Counted from the stretch's first letter, positions 25,204-35,518 are shown. The stretch is 64,000 nucleotides of DNA from Streptomyces sp. NBC_00190 (GCF_036203305.1 NZ_CP108131.1:7998001-8062000); one strand, 5' to 3'. The notes: generated from the letters alone by a model not told the origin. Made by a program: numbers and translations.

Positions 25204-27150
25204 GTGAGAAGACCCCTGCAACCGGCAATACTCGCCGCCGCACTACTCTTCGGAGCGCTCGGCGCCTCCCCGGCCGTCGCGGCCGGGACCGCGTCCACGG
25301 CCGAGTCCGCGACTGCCGCGACTGCCGCAACCGCCGCGACTCCTGTGACGGCCGGCACCCCGGCCGTCCTGTCCGACTCCTGGCGCCCGCCCCTCAGTAC
25401 CCGGGGCCGCTACATCGTCGATGCCGAGGGCAACCGCTTCAAGCTCAAGTCCGCGAACTGGCACGGGGCCCAGGGATCCTGGAGCGGCTCCGGCGACATC
25501 AACGACCCGGCCAGCCACCACGACGGTGAGAAGGCCGACCAGATGCCGCTGGACCTGGACCGCGCGCCGATCCTGCAGATCCTCGCCGGATTCCACGAAC
25601 TCGGCATCAACAGCATCCGGCTGCCGTTCTCGAACGAGATGCTGCACGATCAGCGCCCGGTCTCCGACGCCTCGGTCGCCGCCAACCCCCAACTGCGCGG
25701 CAAGACCCCGCTCCAGGTCTTCGACGCGGTCATCGCCGCCACCACGGCCGAAGGCTTCGCGGTGGTCCTCAACAACCACACCAACACCTCACGCTTCTGC
25801 TGCGGCCTGGACGGCAACGAACGCTGGAACACCAGCCAGTCCACCGCGCAGTGGGAGAACGACTGGATCAGCCTCGCCCGCCGCTACAAGGACAACAAGC
25901 GCGTCGTCGGCGCCGACCTCTACAACGAGGTCCGCCGCACCATCACCGACGACGCCAACTGGAACTGGGGCAACGACCACGACTGGTGGGCCGCCTCCCA
26001 GCGCCTCGGCGACCGGCTCCTCACCGAGGCCAACCCCGACCTGCTGGTGATCGTCGAAGGCATCAACTGGCAAGGCATCCCGGCCGACGGGCTGCCCCAC
26101 TGGCGCCCCACACTCGAACCGGTACGTACCCTCTCGCACACCCTCGTCGCCTCGAACAAGCTGGTGTACGCGGCGCACTTCTACGGCTACACCGGGCCGA
26201 ACCACACCGGCGCGACCGGCATGGGTGAGACCCACGACCCGCGCTACCAGGAACTCTCCCGCGAAGACCTGTTCGCGACCCTGCAGCGCCAGGCGTTCTA
26301 CGTCACCGCCGAATCCGGCCGCCACTTCACCGCACCCCTGTGGATCAGCGAGTTCGGCATCGGCAGCGACGAGACCAACCCGCAGGCGCGCGCCTGGTTC
26401 GGCAATTTCGTGGACTATCTGATCGCCAACGACGCTGATTTCGCCTACTGGCCCCTGGTCGGATGGGCCGGACACGGCACCTGGTCGATCCTCAACTTCG
26501 ACTCGGCGGGCCACCGTTCCGGCATCCTGGACAACGGCGACTGGCGCGCCGCCAACTGGAACCGGCTCGTCTCCTCGCCCCAGAAGACCGGCCAGGTCGC
26601 CGTCTCCGACACGTGGGACATGCTCAACCTCGACCACGCCGATGCGGTCCAGTCGGCACACATGCGTACGCTCGCGGACTGGGACTCGGGCGCCCGCAAG
26701 GGGACGTGCCCCGACGGACAGCGGCTCGTCGGCCTGGCGCACCGTGACGGGCGCGGGCTGTGCACCGATGCCGGGTCCTCCGGTCTGCCGGCCACCAGCT
26801 TGGTGCCGACCGTCGTGAGCGACGAGCGGTACGTACAGCAGGGAGACTGGGCGGGCGGCTACACCAAGTACCAGTGCGGGCCCAACCAGTTCATGATCGG
26901 CTACAGCGTGCGCGGTCAGGCGGTCTCCGCGGTCCTCTGCGCCCAGGCGGGCAGGAACCTGGGGGCGAACGGCCGTACCGTCTGGTTCGACCGGGGCGAC
27001 AACCGGCCGGCCGCAGGCCCCGGGGGAGAGTTCGCGTCCGGCAACTACAAGGGGCAGTGCGGCACGGATGAGTACGCCGCGGGCATCGCCTTCACCGGGG
27101 CATGGGCCAAGGGCAAGACGCCGGACGCCCTGTTGTGCCGCAAGCTGTAA
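25204..27150 (+). CDS. Secreted GH5-family glycosidase
   Basis: 648 aa from GTG with GGAGG 5 nt upstream. Signal peptide ILAAALLFGALGASPAVA, then an Ala/Thr-rich linker. The GH5 barrel (~60-430) shows acid/base Glu242 in DLYNEVRR and nucleophile Glu383 in WISEFGIGSD. The remaining ~160 residues form a Cys-containing domain (TCPDGQRLVGLAHRDGRGLC, YQCGPNQFMIGYS) of unknown role, perhaps substrate binding. It lies 73 bp after GH42 and probably in the same operon. It may cut a polysaccharide outside the cell to feed the importer. Cellulase, mannanase or beta-1,6-galactanase activity cannot be told apart. Confidence 0.85.
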   Translation: MRRPLQPAILAAALLFGALGASPAVAAGTASTAESATAATAATAATPVTAGTPAVLSDSWRPPLSTRGRYIVDAEGNRFKLKSANWHGAQGSWSGSGDINDPASHHDGEKADQMPLDLDRAPILQILAGFHELGINSIRLPFSNEMLHDQRPVSDASVAANPQLRGKTPLQVFDAVIAATTAEGFAVVLNNHTNTSRFCCGLDGNERWNTSQSTAQWENDWISLARRYKDNKRVVGADLYNEVRRTITDDANWNWGNDHDWWAASQRLGDRLLTEANPDLLVIVEGINWQGIPADGLPHWRPTLEPVRTLSHTLVASNKLVYAAHFYGYTGPNHTGATGMGETHDPRYQELSREDLFATLQRQAFYVTAESGRHFTAPLWISEFGIGSDETNPQARAWFGNFVDYLIANDADFAYWPLVGWAGHGTWSILNFDSAGHRSGILDNGDWRAANWNRLVSSPQKTGQVAVSDTWDMLNLDHADAVQSAHMRTLADWDSGARKGTCPDGQRLVGLAHRDGRGLCTDAGSSGLPATSLVPTVVSDERYVQQGDWAGGYTKYQCGPNQFMIGYSVRGQAVSAVLCAQAGRNLGANGRTVWFDRGDNRPAAGPGGEFASGNYKGQCGTDEYAAGIAFTGAWAKGKTPDALLCRKL

Positions 27151-27365
27151 CGGCCGCAGCCCGGCGCGGTGGGTTCGGCAACGGTAGCGGCTCGTCCTGC
27201 GGCTCGCCCTGTGGTGGCGGCGGAGGCGACTGACACCACGGGCCGCACCACTGTCGTCGCCCGAGGCTGCCCTGGCCGACGTCCCGCTGTACAGCGGGAA
27301 GACAACCCAGCAGGGTGTCAGTCAGTGGCAGAGCCACGACCACCAGAACCCGCTACGAGTATCAA

Positions 27366-27393
27366 TGTCAGTGGCCGTGTCTAGGGTGCTCGC
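27366..27393 (+). promoter_or_regulatory. RecA-NDp/PafBC-like promoter
   Basis: TGTCAGTGG, 7 nt, TAGGGT, 6 nt, then the ATG at 27394. This matches the actinobacterial RecA-NDp (LexA-independent DNA-damage) promoter, and the -10 position predicts a leaderless transcript. The same arrangement, base for base in spacing, precedes the SMI1-like gene at 36339. Confidence 0.7.
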
Positions 27394-28497
27394 ATGACGA
27401 GCTGGATACATGGGTCCTTCCCGGACCACGAGGTGAATGTCGTCTTCGCACGGGGAGTACCGCTCGACGCGGTCACCCGAGGCCTTCGCGACCGGCTGCG
27501 AGAACCCCTCGCAGCCGGTCAGGCGAACGGCTGGGCATGGGCGGTGCACGACATGCACAACTGGGAAGCCGAGGACTACGACGACGTCGACTACGGCGGC
27601 ATGTGTCCGGACGGCGCCGAGATCGTCGTGTTCGTGACCGAGCCCTGCAGCGCGAAGGGCTTCCCTCCCGCGTTCGAGTACTACCGGGACGGCCGCACGG
27701 TCCTGTGGTTCAGCTTCGAAGACGTCCAGCAGCGCATGGGCGAGAACCCGGACCACCTCTCCCCGGAGCTCCTGGCCGCCAACCTCATAGGCCCCGACGC
27801 GGGCTGCGGCCGACAGGGCGACGACGGTCATGCCTGCTTCGACCACCACTACGACGACCACGAGCGCCTCGTGACAGTGATCGCCGACCATTTCGCGTTG
27901 CCCTCGCCCCCTCCGACAGGGGAGGGCGAGGTGATCTGGCTGCCCCCGATGCCCCGGAACACGTTCGTCACCTTCTGCAAGGGCATGCGTGAGCAGACCT
28001 TGTCCGGCATCTTCACCGAGGCGGGGCACCCCGCCGACTCCAGCGGTGAATCGTCCGGTTGGGCCTGGGTGACGCACGACGCCTACGCCGCCGAGCAGGG
28101 GACGGGCGCCTGGGAGCTGGCACGCGACATCACGGGCTACCGCTACGCGGACCGCGCCGACGTTCCGGATCGCGTGGAAACCGTGTTCCTGGCGTCCACG
28201 CCCGCATGTGAATGTCCCCATGGGCAGAACTACATGGTCCCCCATTGCGCCGAGCACCCGTTCCAGTTCGCCTACAGCCACGGCGGGTTCGAGCGCACCT
28301 ACTTCAACATCGGCCGACGCCGCGAATCACGGCGCGCCGGAGGCACGGCCGACCTGCTCGTACGCGAGCTGCTGGACGCCGGGATCATCGGCCGGAACAC
28401 CCCGGCGTACGACATCGATCCCGGCTTCAACGCCGACGGTTCCCGGACGTTGCGGATCATCGCCGCGCACTTCGGGCTTCCCTCTCCCACCGCATAG
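27394..28497 (+). CDS. Tandem-duplicated domain protein, DUF6461-like
   Basis: 367 aa made of two copies of one domain of about 180 residues. Each copy contains NGWAWAVHD / SGWAWVTHD near its start, a Tyr/Phe-rich middle (FEYYRDGRTVLWFSFE and FQFAYSHGGFERTYFNIG), and ends in the same phrase, ADHFALPSP / AAHFGLPSP. The second copy has a Cys/His cluster (CECPHGQNYMVPHCAEH). The layout resembles streptomycete DUF6461 proteins, whose role is unknown; that assignment is from memory. No signal peptide. The promoter suggests induction by DNA damage. Confidence 0.75.
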   Translation: MTSWIHGSFPDHEVNVVFARGVPLDAVTRGLRDRLREPLAAGQANGWAWAVHDMHNWEAEDYDDVDYGGMCPDGAEIVVFVTEPCSAKGFPPAFEYYRDGRTVLWFSFEDVQQRMGENPDHLSPELLAANLIGPDAGCGRQGDDGHACFDHHYDDHERLVTVIADHFALPSPPPTGEGEVIWLPPMPRNTFVTFCKGMREQTLSGIFTEAGHPADSSGESSGWAWVTHDAYAAEQGTGAWELARDITGYRYADRADVPDRVETVFLASTPACECPHGQNYMVPHCAEHPFQFAYSHGGFERTYFNIGRRRESRRAGGTADLLVRELLDAGIIGRNTPAYDIDPGFNADGSRTLRIIAAHFGLPSPTA

Positions 28498-30012
<1,515 letters not shown>

Positions 30013-30229
30013 GCGGCCTCGTCGTCGGCGCCGACGCCCCGCCGGAGCGCGGCCGGTCCGGCCGGGGAGCGGCCCGGGGCCGTGGCGCCGACGGCGGTGC
30101 GGACGTCCTGCTCGATTTCGAACGCGCGTCCCCGACCGGCCGACTCGCGTATCCGCATGCCGGGCATGTCGCCTCGCTCTTCGTCACCCTGGGTGAAGTA
30201 CCTGTCTTTCACCTCCGACAGAAAGCGCC

Positions 30230-30766
30230 ATGATGGCTGAGAGCTCTCTCCTCACCGCTCCCCGCACCATGACCGGCAGCATCACCCCCAGTGACATCGG
30301 CCTGCCCGTGCTGCGCGTCGTGCTCGGCGTGATCATGTTCATTCCTGGAACCCAGAAGCTGTTCGGGTGGTTCGACGGCCTCGGTATCAAAAGCACGGGC
30401 ATGTTCTTCAGCAAGGCCGGCTACCCGGCGGGCGAGACCATGGCGGCGATCGCGGGCCTGACCGAGACGCTGGGCGGGCTCGGCGTGATCCTCGGCCTGC
30501 TCACACCGCTCGCCGCCGCCGGGATCGTCGGCATCATGATCAACGCCATCTGCGTCAAGTGGACCGGCGCCGTGCTCGGCCTTACGGGCGTCGAATTCGA
30601 GGCCCTGATCATTGCAGCGGCCGTCACCCTGGCCCTGGCCGGCCCGGGCCGCTTCGCCCTGGACCACTTCCTGCCGGTGCTCCGGGACTACCGGCCTGTC
30701 TACGGCGTCCTGGCGCTCGCGCTGGGGATCGTACTGGCGGCCCTCGTGCTGCTGCTGCGGGACTGA
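30230..30766 (+). CDS. DoxX-family membrane protein
   Basis: 178 aa with four hydrophobic segments (LPVLRVVLGVIMFIPGTQKL, AAIAGLTETLGGLGVILGLL, a third around 120-140, and a C-terminal VLALALGIVLAALVLLL). The GTQKLFGWF motif after the first span is typical of DoxX/SURF4-like quinone-associated proteins. Function in this family is poorly defined. No gene partner; the 217 bp before it hold no recognisable gene. Confidence 0.85.
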   Translation: MMAESSLLTAPRTMTGSITPSDIGLPVLRVVLGVIMFIPGTQKLFGWFDGLGIKSTGMFFSKAGYPAGETMAAIAGLTETLGGLGVILGLLTPLAAAGIVGIMINAICVKWTGAVLGLTGVEFEALIIAAAVTLALAGPGRFALDHFLPVLRDYRPVYGVLALALGIVLAALVLLLRD

Positions 30767-30836
30767 CGCGGGCGGGCACCGACCGCTGACCCACCACACC
30801 CGCGCCCTCCTACTGCCCCTGACGGTCGGCTCGTCG

Positions 30837-31943
30837 TCACCTCGGCGACGGCGCTTCCCCGCCGGGGACGGATCCCTGGTCGAGGTCGTCGAGGATCTGG
30901 TGGAAGGGCCGGCGGAGGGCGACGGCGAGGGGCCGGGAGTCCGCGCGATCGTAGGCGGTCAGCCGGCTCCGGGCGGTGGCCACGGCGGGGCGGGGATCCT
31001 CCCCGGACAGCGTGTGTCCGATCGCCCGCGCGGTGAGCGCGGCCAGTTCGGGAAGTCGACGGCGAGCCCGGGCTAGGTCCGCAGCGAGGTCCTCCCGGCC
31101 GGTGAGCGCGGCGACCTCCCTGGCGAGGGTCGCCAGGGGTGCGGTGAGCCTGTCGGCGGTGGCGACGTGCCGCGCCTGGAGCCGTACGGTGTCGCGGTGA
31201 CGTCGGCGCAGGGGATTGAACCTCATGGCGCGTTCGGCTTCGCGGGCGCGTGCGGCGTTCGCGTGTACCGCTTCGACCTCGGCATCCACCAGGGTGAGGT
31301 TCTCGCGGGCGGCGGCCGGGCCGGTACCCAGGGCCGCCACGGTGCCGGTGAGGGACCGGCTCAGGCGCGCACGGCAGTCGTCGGTGATGACGGCCAGGAC
31401 GCGGTGCGGGGCGGGTGGCCACAGCAGCGGGGCGAGCAGGATCGTCACCGCCGCTCCCTCAACGGTCTCCCACACGCGGTCCAGCGCGTAGGCATCGGGT
31501 GAGGTGTTGGCGAAGACCAGGAGCGACGACGCCGCGACCTGGATGTTCAGCCCACCGCCGGCCCGCAGGACCATTCCGACGCCCAGGCCCAGGGCCACCA
31601 CCAGGGCCAGCGTGGCGGTCGAGGGCCGCAGTACGTTCAGTACGGCGAGCCCGATCAGCACGCCCGCCACCACACCCAGGGCCCGCTGCAGCGATGTGCC
31701 CAGGGCCGTCATCGGGTCGCCGCGCAGGGCCACCAGCGGGACGATTGCCGCGAAGACCGGTGGCTGGTCGGCTCCCAGCCACAGCGCGACCTGCCAGGCG
31801 ACGGCGACGGTGACCACGATCCGTGCCGCTGCCGGGCCTTCGGCCCGCGCGATTTCCCGGAACCGGTCCCGGGCCCGGCGCGCTCGGGAGGCCCGGGGTG
31901 TCCGGGGAGCCCGGGGTGCTCGGGCATCGGCGAGGTCTGTCAT
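30837..31943 (-). CDS. FUSC-family membrane protein (aromatic acid exporter-like)
   Basis: 368 aa. A basic N-terminus of ~30 residues precedes a membrane block (residues ~38-175) with VVTVAVAWQVALWLGADQPPVFAAIVPLVAL and several more spans. A long helical, Arg-rich cytoplasmic part follows (~180-368) with likely coiled coil. The FUSC layout is shared by fusaric-acid and aromatic-acid efflux proteins. Substrate unknown; half the length of full two-module members. Confidence 0.8.
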   Translation of the reverse strand: MTDLADARAPRAPRTPRASRARRARDRFREIARAEGPAAARIVVTVAVAWQVALWLGADQPPVFAAIVPLVALRGDPMTALGTSLQRALGVVAGVLIGLAVLNVLRPSTATLALVVALGLGVGMVLRAGGGLNIQVAASSLLVFANTSPDAYALDRVWETVEGAAVTILLAPLLWPPAPHRVLAVITDDCRARLSRSLTGTVAALGTGPAAARENLTLVDAEVEAVHANAARAREAERAMRFNPLRRRHRDTVRLQARHVATADRLTAPLATLAREVAALTGREDLAADLARARRRLPELAALTARAIGHTLSGEDPRPAVATARSRLTAYDRADSRPLAVALRRPFHQILDDLDQGSVPGGEAPSPR

Positions 31944-32111
31944 CCGCGCCTTTCGGTGAGGCGTCCGTGCTCGCCCGTCGCACGCTCCGCGGTCCGCGCG
32001 ACCGTACGCCGTTGCTTCGTCGGCGACAGCGTGCAGCGGCCGGGCCGCCCAACACCGCCATTACACCGAAAGCGGCATGTCACACGCCGACATGCCCTGG
32101 GAGGGAGGGGG

Positions 32112-32933
32112 TCAGGGGGACGACGCGTCTTCGGGCTTCCACCCCCAGGCCGTGAGCATCCCCGGCGACAATCCGGTGCACCGCGGGGAGTCCAGGTAGC
32201 GCACGGCCTCGTCGAGCTGGGCGTCGTCGACCAGCCCCGTCGCCACCATGGCCGCCCGCGCCCGGCCCCAGGTGTCCGCCCAGAACCGGCTGATCGCGCT
32301 CCCCGGCAGGAGCGGCGGCACATGGATCTCGGCCGCCACCGGTTCCAGCCCGGCCGCACGCATCAGCTCGGTACGGTGGGGCACCTGGGAGACATCGGTC
32401 CCGATGCTGTCGCGCAGCCCCTGCCACATGGCCCGCATGGCGCGGGTGTACGGGGTCAGGGGCGCCGAGTCCGTGGTCAGGTCGACCGCGTCGCTGACCA
32501 CCAGGACCCCGCCCGGTGCGAGCAGTCCGGCGAGCCTGGGGACCATCTGCTGCGCCGAGGGCAGGTGCATGAGCACGAACCGGGCGTGGACCAGCCGGAA
32601 CAGCCCGGGGGAGAAGTCCTCGGAGGTGATGTCCGCCTGGAGAGCTGTCAGTCCGGGTACGGGGTGCGCCGCGAGGAAACGTACGTCGCGGTCCACCGCG
32701 AGGACCTGTGCCACTCCCGCCTCACCGAGCAGCCGCCGCGCCACCGTGCCCGTTCCCGCGCCCACCTCCAGGCAGGTCCAGCCGGGACCCACGCCCAGCT
32801 GCCGCAGCCGTGCCATGGTCGTCTCGTCGTAGGTGAGGGCCCCGAGGTCGATACGGTCGTCCTCACCCCGGTCCTCGGAACGGAAGACCCGCTCACCGTA
32901 ACGGCCCTCGATCGGGGGCCCTGTACCGGCCAT
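32112..32933 (-). CDS. Class I SAM-dependent methyltransferase
   Basis: 273 aa. SAM motif I is CLEVGAGTGTVARRLL, motif II acidic Asp in VLAVDRDVRFL, and the motif IV region is HARFVLMHLPS. The start ATG has CACAAT ending 6 nt upstream, a possible leaderless -10. The C-terminal half (WADTWGRARAAMVATGLVDD) is a lid that decides the substrate, which is unknown. Divergent from the cytidine deaminase. Confidence 0.85.
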   Translation of the reverse strand: MAGTGPPIEGRYGERVFRSEDRGEDDRIDLGALTYDETTMARLRQLGVGPGWTCLEVGAGTGTVARRLLGEAGVAQVLAVDRDVRFLAAHPVPGLTALQADITSEDFSPGLFRLVHARFVLMHLPSAQQMVPRLAGLLAPGGVLVVSDAVDLTTDSAPLTPYTRAMRAMWQGLRDSIGTDVSQVPHRTELMRAAGLEPVAAEIHVPPLLPGSAISRFWADTWGRARAAMVATGLVDDAQLDEAVRYLDSPRCTGLSPGMLTAWGWKPEDASSP

Positions 32934-33047
32934 GTGGCCATTGTGGCAAGCGGAAGCGGATGCCACATGTCGTGCGGCCCCGATATCCGCTTGCATGCCA
33001 CCGTCGTCCGGGGCACCGCCGCCTGGCAGCTCAAGAAGGCGGAGAAG

Positions 33048-33485
33048 ATGACCACGCACGCCGAACACGTAGACCACGAACTCATCCAGGCGGCGACCCA
33101 CATCGCACGCACTCGGTGCCGGGGTGACAACCACACCATGGCAGCCGCGGCCCGAAGCCGTGACGGCCGGATCGCGACCGCGGTGAACGCCTACCACTTC
33201 ACCGGAGGCCCCTGCGCCGAACTGGTCCTCATCGGCGCCGCGGCCGCCCAGGGCGTGTACGAGCTCGACACGATCGTCGCCGTGGGCGATCGCGACCGGG
33301 GGGTCGTTCCGCCGTGCGGCCGATGCCGTCAGGTCCTCCTCGACTACTTCCCGGACCTCAAGGTCATCGTCGGCCGAGACGACCGCATCCGAACCGTCCT
33401 GATCAGCGACCTGCTTCCCGAAAGCTACGTCTGGGCCGACCACCAGCTCGACGCCGAAGAGGCCGCGCCCCGCAGCACGAGCTGA
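33048..33485 (+). CDS. Cytidine deaminase
   Basis: 145 aa zinc enzyme of the pyrimidine salvage pathway. Zinc ligands and catalytic Glu are in C56-A-E58 (GGPCAEL) and C90-G-R-C93 (PPCGRCRQ). The start is ATG with GGAG 4 nt upstream. Length fits homotetrameric CDA. It deaminates cytidine and deoxycytidine to the uridine forms; blasticidin-S-type deaminases share the fold. Its stop is directly next to the stop of the converging TetR gene, with no space between them. Confidence 0.9.
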   Translation: MTTHAEHVDHELIQAATHIARTRCRGDNHTMAAAARSRDGRIATAVNAYHFTGGPCAELVLIGAAAAQGVYELDTIVAVGDRDRGVVPPCGRCRQVLLDYFPDLKVIVGRDDRIRTVLISDLLPESYVWADHQLDAEEAAPRSTS

Positions 33486-34112
33486 CTAGTCGGGTCCGTC
33501 ATGAGGGTCCGCCGTCCTTGGCGTCGCCTGTGTCTCGCCCCGGAGCAGGGCGAGTTGGTGGTGGACGGCGGCGGTGGTGCGGGACTCGTCGTCGGTGGCG
33601 AGGAGGTCGAGCAGGGCGCCGCGGAGCACGGCCAGGGCCAGGGTGCGGCGGGTGGCGCCGTCCTGGCTGCCGCGTTCCGGCTCCGGCTGGCAGGTGGCCA
33701 GTACGCCGAGCCAGTCGTTCACGGTGGCGCGGGCGAAGCCGGCCCAGGCGCCGTCGGGCTCGACGAGGGACCGCGCGTACGCCTCGGCCCACAGCCGCAG
33801 CAGCGGACGATGCGCCTCGGCGGCGAGCCAGGACCAGATCTGCTCCGCCGCAGGGGTCAGGCCGATGGGCTGGTCGGCTTGTTCAAGATGTTCGAGGACC
33901 ATCAGCTCGTCGGTCCGGGCTCGCGCCAGCAGTGCTCTGACCAGGCCGTCCTTGTTGCCGAACAGGAACATCAGGACGCGGGGGCTGGAGCCGATGGCCG
34001 TGGCCAGCGGACGCAGGGAGAGGTCGGCCAGGCCGTGGGCGAGCGCGTACCGGTAGGCGGCTTCCAGCAGCTCGGCCTGCCGGGCGGACGGGACTGTCGC
34101 TTCCTGGGGCAC
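33486..34112 (-). CDS. TetR-family regulator
   Basis: 208 aa from GTG. The N-terminal HTH is weak but recognisable: EAAYRYALAHGLADLSLRPLATAIGSSPRVLMFLFGNKDGLVRALL. The helical C-terminus is the ligand and dimer domain. TAGGCT lies 7 nt before the GTG. Divergent from a GNAT gene, with a palindrome overlapping its own -35 region, so autorepression and control of the GNAT gene are likely. Confidence 0.88.
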   Translation of the reverse strand: MPQEATVPSARQAELLEAAYRYALAHGLADLSLRPLATAIGSSPRVLMFLFGNKDGLVRALLARARTDELMVLEHLEQADQPIGLTPAAEQIWSWLAAEAHRPLLRLWAEAYARSLVEPDGAWAGFARATVNDWLGVLATCQPEPERGSQDGATRRTLALAVLRGALLDLLATDDESRTTAAVHHQLALLRGETQATPRTADPHDGPD

Positions 34113-34130
34113 GGGGGCTAGCCTAGCGCT

Positions 34131-34150
34131 ACTGAAACAGTCGTGTCAGT
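34131..34150. promoter_or_regulatory. Predicted TetR operator
   Basis: ACTGAAACAGTCGTGTCAGT: half-sites ACTGAnAC and GTnTCAGT around a 4-nt centre, 7 of 8 positions paired. It sits between the tetR -10 and the GNAT start. Confidence 0.6.
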
Positions 34151-34187
34151 GGCAGGGATGCCGTCGAAAGGTCCAGGAGAGGAAGCC

Positions 34188-34721
34188 ATGTCGCACCAGG
34201 AACGTCAGCCGCACGTCGTCGTGCGCCGCGCCGACCGTCCGGGGGATCTGGGCTGGGCGGTGATGGCCCACGGTGAGATCTACGATCGGCAATTCGGCTG
34301 GAACACCGATTTCGAGGCCCTGGTGGCCAAGATCGTCGCCGACTACGGCGCCGATCACGACCCGTCGACGGAGGCGGCGTGGATCGCCGAGGTCGACGGC
34401 GAGCGCGCGGGCTGTGTCTTCCTCGTCGCCGGCGACGAACCGGGGGTGGCCAAGCTGCGCATCCTGCTGGTCACCCCGAAGGCCAGGGGTCTCGGCCTGG
34501 GCACCCGCCTTGTCGAGGAGTGCCTCGCTTTCGCGCGACAGGCCGGCTACCGGCAGGTGACGCTGTGGACCAACGACGTGTTGGTGTCCGCGCGCAAGAT
34601 CTACCAGGGCCTCGGATTCACACTCGCCGAAGAGGAGCCCCACCACAGCTTCGGCCGCGACCTCGTCGGCCAGAACTGGACCCTCGACCTGCAAGCCACC
34701 CCGACGGGCGACCCATCGTGA
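34188..34721 (+). CDS. GNAT-family N-acetyltransferase
   Basis: 177 aa from ATG with AGGAGAGGAAG upstream. Motif A reads ILLVTPKARGLGLGTRLVEECLAFARQAGY and motif B LWTNDVLVSARKIYQGLGF. The pattern resembles the acetyltransferase half of MarR-GNAT fusions, here as a free-standing protein. Probable target of the divergent TetR regulator. Confidence 0.9.
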   Translation: MSHQERQPHVVVRRADRPGDLGWAVMAHGEIYDRQFGWNTDFEALVAKIVADYGADHDPSTEAAWIAEVDGERAGCVFLVAGDEPGVAKLRILLVTPKARGLGLGTRLVEECLAFARQAGYRQVTLWTNDVLVSARKIYQGLGFTLAEEEPHHSFGRDLVGQNWTLDLQATPTGDPS

Positions 34722-34984
34722 TCGTCCACGGTGAGCCCCACCAAATACGCCCTCTTCGGGCTCTTCGGGCACCGTGAAGCGGCCCAGGAGAAGGTCACAT
34801 CGACCTGAGGATCGTTGCTCTCTGGTGACAGGCCGTTCCGGCGTGTAGTTTCAGCTCCAGCTGTCGTGGTTCGCAGTTCCTGCCCGCGCCCTGGCGTGGG
34901 CGTTTTGCTGTGCAGTGCCGGACCAGGGCGATCACCTCCGGGTCCGCGCGGTGCGGATCCGACATCGACTGAGAGGGCATGATC
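34722..34984. promoter_or_regulatory. Long leader of the cold-shock gene
   Basis: 263 bp without a gene. Cold-shock mRNAs often have long structured leaders. CGCGCCCTGGCGTGGGCG near 34886-34903 can fold. No clear promoter was identified, so use as a thermosensitive leader is inference. Confidence 0.35.
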
Positions 34985-35188
34985 ATGGCCAGCGGAACCG
35001 TGAAGTGGTTCAACTCCGAAAAGGGCTTCGGCTTCATCGCGCAGGACGGCGGCGGACCGGACGTCTTCGCCCACTACTCCAACATCAACTCCACCGGCTA
35101 CCGCGAGCTCCAGGAAGGCCAGGCCGTGACCTTCGACATCACGCAGGGCCAGAAGGGCCCGCAGGCGGAGAACATCACCGCCGCCTGA
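34985..35188 (+). CDS. Cold-shock protein (CspA family)
   Basis: 67 aa single-strand nucleic-acid-binding OB-fold protein. RNP1 is KGFGFIAQ and RNP2 is VFAHY, preceded by the standard [13 protein letters not shown] start. The second of two close ATGs (34985) gives the exact 67-aa length of actinomycete Csps. GAGAGG lies 9 nt upstream. Followed by two consecutive hairpins. Confidence 0.95.
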   Translation: MASGTVKWFNSEKGFGFIAQDGGGPDVFAHYSNINSTGYRELQEGQAVTFDITQGQKGPQAENITAA

Positions 35189-35205
35189 CCCGGCAGCTGA
35201 CACCG

Positions 35206-35237
35206 CTCCGCCCCGGACACGAAGCTCCGGGGCGGAG
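35206..35237. terminator. Hairpin after the cold-shock gene
   Basis: Perfect 12-bp stem (35206-35217 with 35226-35237), 8-nt loop, 18 nt after the csp stop. Confidence 0.7.
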
Positions 35238-35248
35238 ACGGATAGGGC

Positions 35249-35287
35249 GGGCCCCCTGGCGCCGTACGGGCGCCAGGAGGCCCGTTT
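35249..35287. terminator. Second, long hairpin terminator
   Basis: Nine-bp stem CCTGGCGCC with its complement, loop GTACG, extended past a C-A mismatch by five more GC pairs (35249-35283) and followed by GTTT. It lies between the csp gene and the converging antitoxin-like gene and may serve both. Confidence 0.75.
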
Positions 35288-35326
35288 CGCCCGGCCGCCC
35301 GATGAACGGCCGGCGCCTTGCCTTTG

Positions 35327-35518
35327 TCAGGTCTGCGGGGGCCGTTCCTCTCGGTCCTGGTTGAGCTGCTGCTTCAGGGCCTCCTGGGCGGTGTCCACCT
35401 GGGAGCTGTACTTGCTTTGGGTTTTCTCGTCGACGAAGTCGCCGGATTTGTCGATGGCCTGGCTCGACTGATCCTCGTGGCCTTTCAGCATCTTCTTGAG
35501 CTTGTCCAGTGCGGACAT
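35327..35518 (-). CDS. MT0933-type antitoxin homologue
   Basis: 63 aa: SALDKLKKMLKGHEDQSSQ, then IDKSGDFVDEKTQSKYSSQ and VDTAQEAL. This matches the small helical MT0933/Rv0909-type antitoxin family. Ribosome site AAGGAGAG precedes the ATG. Rv0909-type antitoxins lie next to a toxin (Rv0910-like); no such gene is adjacent here, so it is either solitary or does something else. Highly charged, cytoplasmic. Confidence 0.8.
   Translation of the reverse strand: MSALDKLKKMLKGHEDQSSQAIDKSGDFVDEKTQSKYSSQVDTAQEALKQQLNQDREERPPQT

Noticed and set aside
27310..27320. Extra GTCAGTGG upstream of the promoter at 27366
   Set aside because: No TAnnnT at the right distance, so not a second damage-type promoter.
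34145..34153. TGTCAGTGG before the GNAT gene at 34188
   Set aside because: No -10 at 7 nt; it is explained as part of the TetR palindrome.
34722..35203. Minus-strand open frame across the cold-shock gene
   Set aside because: It overlaps the clear Csp gene and has no domain or ribosome site.
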